From Nonomuraea jabiensis (lineage in GTDB: Bacteria; Actinomycetota; Actinomycetes; Streptosporangiales; Streptosporangiaceae), in NCBI RefSeq assembly GCF_014204795.1, contig NZ_JACHMB010000001.1:10366501-10430500 (forward strand): a stretch of 64,000 nt of DNA. The letters are read 5' to 3'. Positions 44,555 to 52,973 of this stretch are shown here, in pieces. The stretch's first letter is position 1, and each line of letters opens with the position of its first letter. The notes beneath the pieces are model-generated. The model searched no databases. It saw only the letters and a program-made list of their open reading frames with translations, and was not told the DNA's origin. Made by a program: the position numbers and the translations under genes.

Positions 44555-45046
44555 TCAGCGGAAGGCGGGGACCGTGGGCGGCAGGCCCATGAGGACGGCG
44601 CCCGCGGCGTCGTACATCGCCGGGCTGAGGAAGGCGTGCTCCTGCGGCACCAGCGCGTCGCCGAGCAGGGCCGGCAGCGGGTGGTCCTGGTAGATCGCGG
44701 CGGTGCCGGAGAGGGAGACGACCTTGTGGACCACCTCCGACGCGGTCCGGGCGAGGTGGGCGGCGGACAGGCGCAGGTGCGCGTTCTGCTCGTCGCTGAC
44801 CAGGCCGCCGGCGACGAGCGTCTCCCAGGCCTCCTCGGCGGCCTCGTAGAAGTAGGCGCGGGCGGAGCGCAGCGTGGCCTCGGCCTCGGCGGCGTCGTAC
44901 TCGGCCAGGAACGTGGCGGCGTCGGGATAGGTGAGCGCCTGGACCCCGACGCTCTCGAAGAGGAAGACGAGCGAGCGCCGCAGGTCGTGGTCGTCGTCGA
45001 CGATGTGCACCACCGGGCCGGCCACGGCCGATTCGGTACCGCTCAT
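44555..45046 (-). pseudogene. Chimeric gene: FixJ-type receiver fragment fused to acyl-CoA dehydrogenase C-terminus
   Basis: This 163-residue reading frame joins two unrelated parts. Residues ~10-50 match the start of a FixJ-type receiver domain (VVHIVDDDHDLRRSLVFLFES), including the acidic pocket, and stop before the phosphorylated Asp. Residues ~52-163 match the C-terminal helical domain of acyl-CoA dehydrogenase/HsaA-like flavoproteins (LRSARAYFYEAAEEAWE, ASEVVHKVVSLSGTAAIY). A deletion that removed the rest of both genes, with frame preserved, explains it. Neither half could work on its own. A true new fusion is unlikely but cannot be excluded. Confidence 0.72.
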
Positions 45047-45181
45047 GCCCGTACTATGCGCGGCCCGCCGGAGCTGGGCAATCCCGCCGGTTCGGCCAGC
45101 GGACTGGCGAGCTTGGAGAGCGGGCCGCGCCGGACATTGACTTCCATCGGTCCCGTACGCAACCAGAAGGACGGAAAACAC

Positions 45182-46267
45182 GTGCACCACCGCATCGGCA
45201 TCCTCGGCACCGGCAACATCTTCGGCCGCTACGTCACCGGCATGGCCCGCTACCCGGAGCTGGAGATCGTCCGCGTCGGCGACATCGACGTCGACAGGGC
45301 CAAGCGGGCCGCGGAAGGGCATGGCATCCCCGCCTGGGGGGACGGCGACGAGCTCTACGCCGACGACTCGATCGACATCCTGGTGAACCTGACCCCGCCG
45401 GCCCATCACGCGAGGACCGTCATCCGGGCCCTGGAGTCCGGCAAGCACGTCTACGTCGAGAAGCCGCTCGCCGCGACCGTCGCCGAGGCCCGGGAGGTGC
45501 TGGCGGTGGCCGGGACCAGCGGCCGCGTGCTGGGCTCCGCGCCGGACACGTTCCTGGGCAGCGCCTCCCAGACCGCGCGCAAGGCGCTCGACGACGGGCT
45601 GATCGGCGAGCCCATCGGCGTGTCGGCGTTCATCCGGCACAGCAAGGCCGAGACCTGGCATCCGGACCCGCGCTTCCTCTTCCAGCCCGGGGGCGGGCCC
45701 GTTCTAGACATGGGGCCGTACTATCTGGCCATACTGGTGAACCTGCTCGGCCCGGTCAGGTCCGTGGCGGGGGCCGCCCGCGTCGGCGCGCCGGTGCGCG
45801 CGGTGACCGCGCCGGACCGCGTCGTGGACCGGATCGACGTCGAGGTGGCGACCCATGCCTCCGCCGTCCTCGTCTTCGGTTCCGGGGTCATCGGCACCAC
45901 GCTGATGAGCTTCGACGTCTGGGACAGCGATCTGCCCGCCATCGAGGTCTACGGCACCGAAGGGACGCTCACCTTGCCCAACCCCAACCACTTCGACGGG
46001 GACGTACGGGTGCGACGGCACGGGGACGCCGACTGGACGGTCCTGCCGCCCGTCGTCGGCCTGTTCGGCGCGGTCGGCACCAAGGAGCAGGCCCGCCGCG
46101 GGCTCGGCGTGCGCGATCTGGCCGACGCGATCGAGGGCGGCCCCCACCGCGCCAACGCCACGTTCGCCTTCCACGTGCTCGAGGCCCTGTCCGCGATCGA
46201 CGGACCCGCCCAGGTCGTCCAGCTGGAGAGCACGTGCGAGCGCCCGGCCCCCCGCTTCGCGGAGTGA
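45182..46267 (+). CDS. Gfo/Idh/MocA-family oxidoreductase
   Basis: This 361-residue NAD(P)-dependent dehydrogenase has the Rossmann motif GILGTGNIFGRY at the N-terminus, the conserved EKP (VYVEKPLAAT) and a C-terminal substrate domain. Family members act on sugars, inositols and related compounds. GTG 45182 has AAGGA about 9 bp upstream. Its stop overlaps the start of the next gene (GTGA), which encodes part of a sugar-oxidising enzyme. Confidence 0.9.
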   Translation: MHHRIGILGTGNIFGRYVTGMARYPELEIVRVGDIDVDRAKRAAEGHGIPAWGDGDELYADDSIDILVNLTPPAHHARTVIRALESGKHVYVEKPLAATVAEAREVLAVAGTSGRVLGSAPDTFLGSASQTARKALDDGLIGEPIGVSAFIRHSKAETWHPDPRFLFQPGGGPVLDMGPYYLAILVNLLGPVRSVAGAARVGAPVRAVTAPDRVVDRIDVEVATHASAVLVFGSGVIGTTLMSFDVWDSDLPAIEVYGTEGTLTLPNPNHFDGDVRVRRHGDADWTVLPPVVGLFGAVGTKEQARRGLGVRDLADAIEGGPHRANATFAFHVLEALSAIDGPAQVVQLESTCERPAPRFAE

Positions 46268-46671
46268 CCCCGGCGCAGGCCGCGACGCTGGGCGCGGTCG
46301 TCGACACGATCGTCCCCGCCGACGGCTACCCGAGCGGCACCGAGGCGGGGGTCCTGGACTACCTCGCGGGGCAGTTCGGCCGTGACCTGGCCGAGCTGCG
46401 CGCCTATTACGGGGCCGGGCTCGACGCCGTCGAGGCCGAGGCGCGCGAGCGGCACGGCGCCGGCTTCCCCGAGCTCCCGCCCGGGCGGCGCGAAGAGCTG
46501 CTGCGGGCGCTGGAGGCGGGCGACACGCGGGTGCCGTGGCCGTTCGACGCGGCGGCGTTCGTGGAGACGGTGGTCGGTCACGTCATGGAGGGCTTCTACG
46601 GCGACCCGGACAACGGCGGCAACCACGACGCCGTCTCCTGGCGGATGATCGGATTCGAGGTGCGAGGCTGA
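46264..46671 (+). CDS. Gluconate 2-dehydrogenase subunit 3-family protein
   Basis: This 135-residue protein matches the subunit-3 family: AATLGAVVDTIVPADGYPSGTEAGVLDYL at the N-terminus and FYGDPDNGGNHDAVSWRMIGFEVRG at the C-terminus. It works with the GMC flavoprotein encoded downstream in membrane-linked sugar oxidation. It lacks the twin-arginine signal often seen in this family, unless the real start is earlier. The GTG at 46264 overlaps the upstream stop (GTGA). Its 3' end lies in a 47-bp tandem repeat. Confidence 0.87.
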   Translation: MTPAQAATLGAVVDTIVPADGYPSGTEAGVLDYLAGQFGRDLAELRAYYGAGLDAVEAEARERHGAGFPELPPGRREELLRALEAGDTRVPWPFDAAAFVETVVGHVMEGFYGDPDNGGNHDAVSWRMIGFEVRG

Positions 46672-46718
46672 TGCGCGGGCGAGCGCAGGCCCTGATCGGA
46701 TGCGAGGGACGGGGCTGA
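46671..46718 (+). CDS. Mini-ORF 1 in the tandem repeat (15 residues)
   Basis: The sequence MRGRAQALIGCEGRG is encoded from an ATG that overlaps the subunit 3 stop as TGATG. Its own TGA overlaps the next ATG the same way. It is probably a by-product of the duplication, though it could pass ribosomes on to the next frame. A functional peptide is unlikely. Confidence 0.4.
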   Translation: MRGRAQALIGCEGRG

Positions 46719-46765
46719 TGCGCGCGCGGACGCGGGCCGTGACCGGATGCGAGGTACGAGGCTGA
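46718..46765 (+). CDS. Mini-ORF 2 in the tandem repeat (15 residues)
   Basis: Here MRARTRAVTGCEVRG is encoded, with TGATG overlaps at both ends: it begins on the stop of mini-ORF 1 and ends on the start of the GMC gene. Together the two mini-ORFs form an unbroken termination-reinitiation chain between the enzyme subunits. Confidence 0.4.
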   Translation: MRARTRAVTGCEVRG

Positions 46766-48390
46766 TGCGGGTGGACGCGGTCGTGGTCGGGTCGGGCGCC
46801 GGGGGCGGGGTCGCCGCCGCGGTCCTGGCGGAGGCGGGCAAGCAAGTGCTCGTGCTGGAGCGCGGCCGCGACCTCACCTTCGCGGAGATCGGCCGTGACC
46901 ATCTGCGCAACCACCGCCTCACCCGCTACCCGCACCGGTCCGGGCCCGACTACGAGAACGGCCCGCGCGTCGTCGTCGACGCCGCCGGCGAGCACCTGGT
47001 ACGCCCGCACGAGCCGGGCTTCCACGGCAACGCCACGCTGGTCGGCGGCGGCACCCGGCTCTACGGGGCGCAGGCGTGGCGGTTCCTGCCCGCCGACTTC
47101 ACCATGGCGAGCACGTACGGCGTGCCCGCCGGCAGCAGCCTCGCCGACTGGCCCATCGGCTACGACGACCTGGAGCCCTCCTACGAGCGCGCCGAGTGGG
47201 AGATCGGCGTCTGCGGCGACCACGCGGCCGGCAGCCGCCACTGGAGGCGCGCCAAGCCGTACCCGATGTCCCCGCTCCCGGAGGGCCTGCAGGCCGCCGC
47301 CCTGCGCAGGGGCGCGGCCGCCCTCGGCTGGGACGTGCTGCCGGTGCCGCTGCTGATCAACTCGGTGCCGTACGGCGGGCGGGCCGCCTGCACCCGCTGC
47401 CAGCACTGCGTCGGCTTCGCCTGCCCGGCGGACGCCAAGAACGGCTCGCACAACACCGTGCTGAGCCGCGCGCTCGCCACCGGCCGCGCCCGGTTGCTGC
47501 CGGAGGCCGTCGCCGAACGCGTCGAATGCGACCCGTCGGGCCGCGTCACCGGCGTGCGCTGGGTGGATCGCTCGGGGGCCCGCCACGTCGTCGAGGCCGA
47601 GGTGGTGATCTGCGCGGCCGGCGCGATCGAGACGGCCCGGCTGCTGCAGAACTCGCCGACCCGGCGCGAGCCGTACGGGCTGGGCAACAACCACGATCAG
47701 GTGGGGCGGCACCTGCAGGGCCACGCCTACGCGTGGGCGCTGGGCGAGATGGACGAGCCCGTGCACGACGGGCTGGGCCCCGGCGTCTCGCTCGCGACGC
47801 TCGACTTCGTCCACCACAACGACGGCCTGGTGGGCGGGGCGATGCTGGCGGACGAGTTCACCGTGCTGCCCCTGGCCTTCTGGGCCCGGAACCTGCCGCC
47901 GGACCTGCCGCGCTGGGGCGCGCGCAACAAGCAGTACATGCGGGACAACTACCGCCGTGTCATGCGGGTGGGCGGGCCGGTCCAGGAGATCCCCAGCCCG
48001 GAGGCGCGGACGCGGCTCGACCCGCGCGTGCGCGACCGGTGGGGCATCCCGGTCGCCCGCCTGTCCGGGACGACCCATCCGGAGACCCTGCGTACCGGGG
48101 ATTTCATCGCCGGCCGCGCCCGTGAGTGGCTGCTCGCCTCGGGCGCGCGCCGGGCGTGGGCGGCACGGGCGCCCCTGGGCCTGCACGCCGGGCAGCACCA
48201 GTCGGGGACGTGCCGGATGGGCGACGACGAGCGGACGTCGGTCGTGGACCGGTGGGGCCGGGTCCACGGGCACGACAACCTCTATGTCGCCGACGCCTCG
48301 GTGCACGTCACCAACGGCGGGGTCAACCCGGTGCTGACGATCATGGCGCTGGCGTTCCGGACGGCCGAGCGGCTGTCCGCTGACTGGTGA
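46765..48390 (+). CDS. GMC-family flavoprotein oxidoreductase
   Basis: This 541-residue FAD enzyme has the dinucleotide motif VVVGSGAGGGVAAAVLAEAG, the GMC segment GNATLVGGGTRLYGAQAWRF, and the C-terminal GQHQSGTCRMGDDERTSVVDRWGRVHG and NPVLTIMALAFRTAE. A Cys cluster (CTRCQHCVGFAC) is present, as in gluconate-2-dehydrogenase flavoprotein subunits. It is partner to the subunit 3 protein and probably oxidises a sugar or polyol. ATG 46765 overlaps mini-ORF 2. Confidence 0.92.
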   Translation: MRVDAVVVGSGAGGGVAAAVLAEAGKQVLVLERGRDLTFAEIGRDHLRNHRLTRYPHRSGPDYENGPRVVVDAAGEHLVRPHEPGFHGNATLVGGGTRLYGAQAWRFLPADFTMASTYGVPAGSSLADWPIGYDDLEPSYERAEWEIGVCGDHAAGSRHWRRAKPYPMSPLPEGLQAAALRRGAAALGWDVLPVPLLINSVPYGGRAACTRCQHCVGFACPADAKNGSHNTVLSRALATGRARLLPEAVAERVECDPSGRVTGVRWVDRSGARHVVEAEVVICAAGAIETARLLQNSPTRREPYGLGNNHDQVGRHLQGHAYAWALGEMDEPVHDGLGPGVSLATLDFVHHNDGLVGGAMLADEFTVLPLAFWARNLPPDLPRWGARNKQYMRDNYRRVMRVGGPVQEIPSPEARTRLDPRVRDRWGIPVARLSGTTHPETLRTGDFIAGRAREWLLASGARRAWAARAPLGLHAGQHQSGTCRMGDDERTSVVDRWGRVHGHDNLYVADASVHVTNGGVNPVLTIMALAFRTAERLSADW

Positions 48391-48437
48391 CGTCCTTCAG
48401 GACAGCCGAGCGGTGACGTCTTTCAGGACGGCCGGGT
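48386..48437. repeat. 26-bp direct repeat with hairpins at a convergent junction
   Basis: Two copies of a 26-bp unit (48386-48411 and 48412-48437) both contain GGTGACGTC and CTTTCAGGAC-like sequence. In the first, GTCCT/AGGAC can pair with a 2-nt loop. The unit is the last part of the quinone oxidoreductase gene, duplicated beyond its stop. It may serve as a weak two-way terminator between convergent genes. Confidence 0.7.
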
Positions 48438-49358
48438 GGCGACGTCGAGGACCACCTTGCCGGTGGCGTGGCCGTCCTCCACGAGCGCGAGCGCGCCGGC
48501 GGCCGCCGCGAACGGGAACACCCGGCCGACGCGCGGGTCCAGCTTCCCCGCGACCACCAGCTCGCCCAGGGCCGACAGCGTCTCCGGCCCGCCGACGCGC
48601 GAGAGCGGGCGCGCGCCGAAGCGCGCGGCGGTCTCCTCGCCGGCCACGGTGAGCACGCGCGTCCCGGCGGTGAGGATCCCCGCGACGCCGTGGAGGGCGT
48701 CGCCGCCGACCAGGTCGAGCACGGCGTGGGCGCCCTCGGGAAGAAGGTCCCGCAGCCGGCCCGCGACGTCGTCGCGATCGTAGGCGACCGCCGTGGCGCC
48801 GAGGGATTCGACGAACGCGCGCTTCGCCCCGCTCGCCGTGCCCACGACCCGTACCCCGTCCATGACCGCGAGCTGGGCCGCGACGGTGCCGACTCCCCCG
48901 CCGGCGCCCAGGATCAGCAGCGTCTGCCCGGGGGCCGGGGCGAGGGCGGCGAGCCCCTCGTAGGCGGTCCCCGCCGCGATCGGCAGCGCCGCCGCGTCGG
49001 TGAAGCTCAGCCCGGCCGGCATGCGCGCGGCCCGGTCCTGCGGCAGCACCGCCAGCTCGGCGTAGCCGCCGCTCCCGCCGGCCGTGCTGCCGAAGACCGC
49101 GTCCCCGACGGCCAGCCGGGTGACTCCCGGCCCGGTCCGCACCACGGTCCCGGCCACCTCGCGCCCGAGGATCGCGGGCAGGCTCAGCGGCAGGAAGGCG
49201 CGCTGCAGGCCGGCGCGGACCTTCCAGTCCACCGGGTTGACGCCGGCCGCGCGCACCTCGACGAGCACTTCGCCCTCCTGCGGCTCGGGCGCGGGAACGC
49301 CGAGAAACCGCTGGACATCCGGACCGCCGTAGTCGATGAACCCGTAAGCGAGAGGCAT
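48423..49358 (-). CDS. Quinone/zinc-type NADP-dependent oxidoreductase
   Basis: This 311-residue MDR-superfamily enzyme has AAGVNPVDWKVRAG, GREVAGTVVRTGPGV, the NADPH motif LGAGGGVGTVAAQLA and VLDLVGGDAL. Catalytic-zinc Cys residues are absent, so it is a quinone-oxidoreductase-like reductase. It converges with the GMC gene. Its 3' end is partly duplicated (see the 26-bp repeat). Confidence 0.9.
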   Translation of the reverse strand: MPLAYGFIDYGGPDVQRFLGVPAPEPQEGEVLVEVRAAGVNPVDWKVRAGLQRAFLPLSLPAILGREVAGTVVRTGPGVTRLAVGDAVFGSTAGGSGGYAELAVLPQDRAARMPAGLSFTDAAALPIAAGTAYEGLAALAPAPGQTLLILGAGGGVGTVAAQLAVMDGVRVVGTASGAKRAFVESLGATAVAYDRDDVAGRLRDLLPEGAHAVLDLVGGDALHGVAGILTAGTRVLTVAGEETAARFGARPLSRVGGPETLSALGELVVAGKLDPRVGRVFPFAAAAGALALVEDGHATGKVVLDVATRPS

Positions 49359-49570
49359 GGTCAGGGACGCTACCGACCGGCCGGGGAGCAGGCTGAAGGG
49401 CTGTTCCGGTCAGTGAACCGGCGCGGGAGCCGCCCGAATCGTCCGGCTCTAGGGTTTGAGGCCACCACCTGAAGAACGGTGACTCCGCGTCCGGCAACAA
49501 TTCGGGCAATTAGTACGATGCCCGACACCTCGTTACACCGCACGCCCCCAGATTGTCTCGAGGAGTACCA
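49359..49570. promoter_or_regulatory. Upstream region of the second ABC transporter operon
   Basis: A gap of 212 bp between divergent genes that must hold the promoter of the transporter operon. TAGTACGAT near 49511-49519 is a possible -10 region, but no good -35 element is spaced to match. AGGAG at 49561-49565 is the ribosome site of the binding protein. Confidence 0.4.
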
Positions 49571-51139
49571 ATGTCACTGACGAAGTCAGTATGGCGCCGT
49601 CGTCTCGCCGCGGGCGCCGCCGGCGCGGCCATGCTCGCCTCCGCCGCGTGCAGTGCCGCCAACCAGGGCGCCATCGGCAACTCCGCGAGCGCGAGCGCAG
49701 GCCCGGTGCGCGGGGGCGGCACTCTCATCGTCGCCCAGACGAGCGACGCCGACCCGGGTTCGTTCCTCAAGACCTCCTTCGGCAACATCGTGGCGGAGTA
49801 CGCGGTCTTCGAGACCCTGACCCTCATCGACGGCAAGACCGGCCGGCCCAAGGGGGTCCTGGCCGAGTCGTGGACCCTGGCCCCCGACGGCAAGAGCCTG
49901 GATCTCAAGCTCCGCGACGACGTGACCTTCCACAGCGGCCGCAAGCTGACCGCGGACGACGTCGTCTTCGCCATCCAGAAGGTCCAGGACCCGGCCACCG
50001 GCGCGGCCAACCAGTCGATCGCCGCCCAGATCTCCGGCCTGAAGACCAAGGGCGAGCACGAGCTGACGCTGACGTTCAAGCAGCCGCTGCCGAACATCTT
50101 CGACCTCTTCGAGACGATGCCCATCCTCAACAAGGACTCCTACGCCGACTACGCCTCGGGCACGAAGGTCGACGGCACCGGGCGCTTCACGTGGAAGTCG
50201 TGGACTCCGGGCGGCAAGCTGGTGCTCGGCAAGTACGCGGGCTACCGCGACGCGGCCGGCACCCAGCTCGACACCATCGAGATCAACCTGATCAAGGACC
50301 CGACGGCCATGGTCGCGGCCATCCGCAGCGGCCGCGTCCAGTACGGCGTCGGCATGGCGGCCCTGGACGCCAGGACCCTGAGCCAGCAGCCCGGCTTCTC
50401 CCTCGTGACCTCGGGCGGCGCGGCCATCCCGCTGGGGTTCGACGTGACCAGGCCGCCGTTCGACAACAAGGCCGTGCGCCAGGCGGTCCACTACGCGATC
50501 GACCGCGACCGCATCGTGCAGCAGGTCATGGGCGGCCAGGCCGACCCGACCAACGTGCCCTGGCGGGCCTCGACGGTCGGCTACGACGCCGCCCAGGCCA
50601 AGCAGTACACCTACCAGCCGGACAAGGCCAAGCAGCTGCTGGCCGAGGCGGGGGTGAAGAACGTCTCGTTCGACGTGCTCACGCTGAACTCGCCCGAGGC
50701 CACCGGCGTCTTCCAGATCGTCAAGAACAACCTGGCCGCCGTGGGACTGAACGCCAACCCGGTCGTCGTGCCCGTGGCCGACTACGACGCGCGGATCGCC
50801 AAGAAGGACCTGGGCGCCCCCGCCTTCCTGATGCAGAACAGCAACGGCCTGTCCCCGGCGACCGCCGTCGTGAGCCGGCCGGAGCTGCTGGCGGACGGGA
50901 ACGTCTCCCACTTCAAGAGCCCCGAGTACGCGAAGCTGGTCAAGGCGGTCACCAGCGCCAGCACCACGGAGGACCAGCAGAAGGCCCTGCGCGACTACGA
51001 CGCCTACTTCATCGACCAGGCGTTCGTGCTCCCGCTGGTCACCCGCCCCACCCTCACCCTGCGCGCGAACTCCGTGAACGGCATCAAGTCCACCCAGATG
51101 GGATTCCTCGACGTCAGCCAGGCCTGGCTGTCCAAGTAA
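49571..51139 (+). CDS. Peptide-type ABC transporter substrate-binding lipoprotein
   Basis: This 522-residue family-5 binding protein has a signal with lipobox MLASAACSAA. Typical family segments are NIVAEYAVFETLTLID, FHSGRKLTADDVVFAIQKV and PFDNKAVRQAVHYAIDRDRIV. ATG 49571 lies after AGGAG. It is the first gene of an operon running to the isomerase. The ligand may be a peptide, an oligosaccharide or a sugar-like compound; this family is broad. Confidence 0.93.
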   Translation: MSLTKSVWRRRLAAGAAGAAMLASAACSAANQGAIGNSASASAGPVRGGGTLIVAQTSDADPGSFLKTSFGNIVAEYAVFETLTLIDGKTGRPKGVLAESWTLAPDGKSLDLKLRDDVTFHSGRKLTADDVVFAIQKVQDPATGAANQSIAAQISGLKTKGEHELTLTFKQPLPNIFDLFETMPILNKDSYADYASGTKVDGTGRFTWKSWTPGGKLVLGKYAGYRDAAGTQLDTIEINLIKDPTAMVAAIRSGRVQYGVGMAALDARTLSQQPGFSLVTSGGAAIPLGFDVTRPPFDNKAVRQAVHYAIDRDRIVQQVMGGQADPTNVPWRASTVGYDAAQAKQYTYQPDKAKQLLAEAGVKNVSFDVLTLNSPEATGVFQIVKNNLAAVGLNANPVVVPVADYDARIAKKDLGAPAFLMQNSNGLSPATAVVSRPELLADGNVSHFKSPEYAKLVKAVTSASTTEDQQKALRDYDAYFIDQAFVLPLVTRPTLTLRANSVNGIKSTQMGFLDVSQAWLSK

Positions 51140-51153
51140 CCGGAGGCAGGACG

Positions 51154-52101
51154 ATGGTCCGGTTCCTGATACGCAAGCTCCCCTCGCTGGTGTTCGTGCT
51201 GCTCGCCAGCTCGATCGTGGCCTTCGCCCTGCCCCGCCTGGCGCCGGGCGACGTGGCGGTCACGCTCGCCGGAGCGGACCCGACCGCGGCCAACATCGCC
51301 GCGATCCGCCAGCAGCTCGGCCTGGACCGCCCCCTGGTGATCCAGTACGCGGACTGGATGGCCGGGCTGCTCCAGGGCGACCTCGGCCAGTCCTACCTGC
51401 TGCGCCGCAGCGTCTCGAGCCTCATCGGCGACCGGCTGGGGAGCACGGTCGAGCTGGCCGCCCTGGCCACGCTGCTGGTCATCGCGATCGGCACGGCCCT
51501 GGGCGTCGTGGTCGGCTCGGTCCGCAGCCGCTGGGCGCGGACCGGCCTCGACCTGGTCAACAGCTTCCTCGTGGCCGTCCCGTCGTTCGTCACGGGGCTG
51601 GGGCTGATCCTCGTCTTCGGCGTGCTGAACCGCTGGCTGCCCGTCAGCGGCGAGGTAGCCTTCCTCGACGATCCGGTGATCGGCTTCCAGTTCCTGATCC
51701 TGCCGGCGATCGCCCTGGCGCTGCCGCCCGCGGCGGTCGTGGCCCGGCTGCTGCAGGCGGAGATGCTGGTCGCCAGGAACGAGGACTACGTGGACCTCGC
51801 GCTCAGCAAGGGAGCCTCGGGCGCCCGGATCACGATCCGCCACGTGCTGCGCAACAGCGTGGGCACCGCGGTCGTCGCGGTGGGCCTGCAGGTCGGGAAC
51901 CTGCTCGCCGGCGCGGTGATCATCGAGGCGATCTTCAACCGCAACGGCCTCGGCCAGCTCGCCGTCTCCAGCGTGCAGACCCGCGACTTCACCGTGCTGC
52001 AGGTGCTGATCCTGGCCGTCGTCTTCGTGGCGGTGATCTGCCAGATCCTCACCGAGATGATCCTGGCAGCACTCGACCCCCGGATCACGTTGGGAGCGTA
52101 G
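51154..52101 (+). CDS. ABC transporter permease (DppB-like)
   Basis: This 315-residue permease has an N-terminal helix, RLAPGDVAVTLAGADPTA and the GLDRP segment, about six membrane helices, and the EAA loop YVDLALSKGASGARITIRHVLRN. GGAGG at 51142-51146 precedes the ATG. It lies 14 bp after the binding-protein gene and 2 bp before the second permease. Confidence 0.93.
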   Translation: MVRFLIRKLPSLVFVLLASSIVAFALPRLAPGDVAVTLAGADPTAANIAAIRQQLGLDRPLVIQYADWMAGLLQGDLGQSYLLRRSVSSLIGDRLGSTVELAALATLLVIAIGTALGVVVGSVRSRWARTGLDLVNSFLVAVPSFVTGLGLILVFGVLNRWLPVSGEVAFLDDPVIGFQFLILPAIALALPPAAVVARLLQAEMLVARNEDYVDLALSKGASGARITIRHVLRNSVGTAVVAVGLQVGNLLAGAVIIEAIFNRNGLGQLAVSSVQTRDFTVLQVLILAVVFVAVICQILTEMILAALDPRITLGA

Positions 52102-52103
52102 GC

Positions 52104-52973
52104 ATGGCAGACATTCCACTCGAAGGGGGAATCCCGCGCGCACGCCGGCTGAACCCGACGCTGGCCCGCTACCTGTCGGCGTTCCGCACGCCGAAGGGCG
52201 TCATCGGGCTGTCGATCCTCGCCGTCATGAGCCTGGCCGCCCTGCTCGCCCCCGTGCTCTTCCCCGGCGGGTACGACGAGCAGGGCCGCGAAGCCCTGAC
52301 CGGCATCTCGGCCGGGCACATCTTCGGCGTGGACGAGTTCGGCCGCGACATCTTCGTCCGCAGCGTCTACGGCCTGCGCATCGACCTCAGCCTGATCTTC
52401 ACCGCGGTGCCGCTCAGCATGGCGATCGGGGTCCTGCTCGGGCTGAGCGGCGCGCTGTCGGAGCACCTGGGGTCGGCGGTGCAGCGGCTGCTCGACGTGA
52501 TCATCGGCTTCCCCGGCCTGATCCTGGGCATCTGCCTGGTGGCCATCCTGGGGCCGGGCTGGCCGGCGCTGTTCCTGACCATCCTGATCAGCGGGCTGCC
52601 CACCGCCGGCCGGCTGGCCCGCGGCGCCTGGCTGGCCCAGCAGAGCAGGGAGTACGTCCTCGCCGCCCGGGTGCTCGGCGTCTCCCGCCCGCAGCTCCTG
52701 GTCCGGCACGTCCTGCCGAACGCCATGGACTCGGCCGTCGTCAACGCGGCCGTGTGGATGGTCGTCGGCGTCTACATCGAGGCCGGGCTGAGCATCGTCG
52801 GCCTCGGCGTGCAGCCGCCGACGCCCTCGCTCGGCGTGCTCCTGAACAACGGACTGCGGTTCGTCACCCAGTCCCCCACCTACATCGTCGGCCCCGCGCT
52901 CCTGCTGCTCCTCGTGGCGGTGGCCTTCAGCCTGGTGTCCGACGCCCTCAACGAGGCGGTGAACCGCCGGTGA
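52104..52973 (+). CDS. ABC transporter permease (DppC-like)
   Basis: This 289-residue permease has the N-terminal extension typical of DppC proteins, FGVDEFGRDIFVRSVYGLRIDL, and the EAA loop YVLAARVLGVSRPQLLVRHVLPN. Its stop overlaps the GTG start of the ATPase gene (GTGA). Confidence 0.93.
   Translation: MADIPLEGGIPRARRLNPTLARYLSAFRTPKGVIGLSILAVMSLAALLAPVLFPGGYDEQGREALTGISAGHIFGVDEFGRDIFVRSVYGLRIDLSLIFTAVPLSMAIGVLLGLSGALSEHLGSAVQRLLDVIIGFPGLILGICLVAILGPGWPALFLTILISGLPTAGRLARGAWLAQQSREYVLAARVLGVSRPQLLVRHVLPNAMDSAVVNAAVWMVVGVYIEAGLSIVGLGVQPPTPSLGVLLNNGLRFVTQSPTYIVGPALLLLLVAVAFSLVSDALNEAVNRR

Larger units (their letters stand above)
46646..46785. repeat. 47-bp tandem repeat across the subunit 3 / GMC junction
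   Basis: Three imperfect units begin at 46646, 46693 and 46740, each 47 bp apart and each containing CGGATGCGAGG-like and GGCTGATGCG sequences. The first unit carries the end of the subunit 3 gene and the third the start of the GMC gene. A slip or duplication of the original gene junction probably produced two extra copies. Confidence 0.9.

Noticed and set aside
48391..49509. Longer minus-strand frame overlapping the quinone oxidoreductase gene
   Set aside because: It runs in a different frame across the same DNA and lacks the oxidoreductase motifs; only the 48423-49358 frame is supported.
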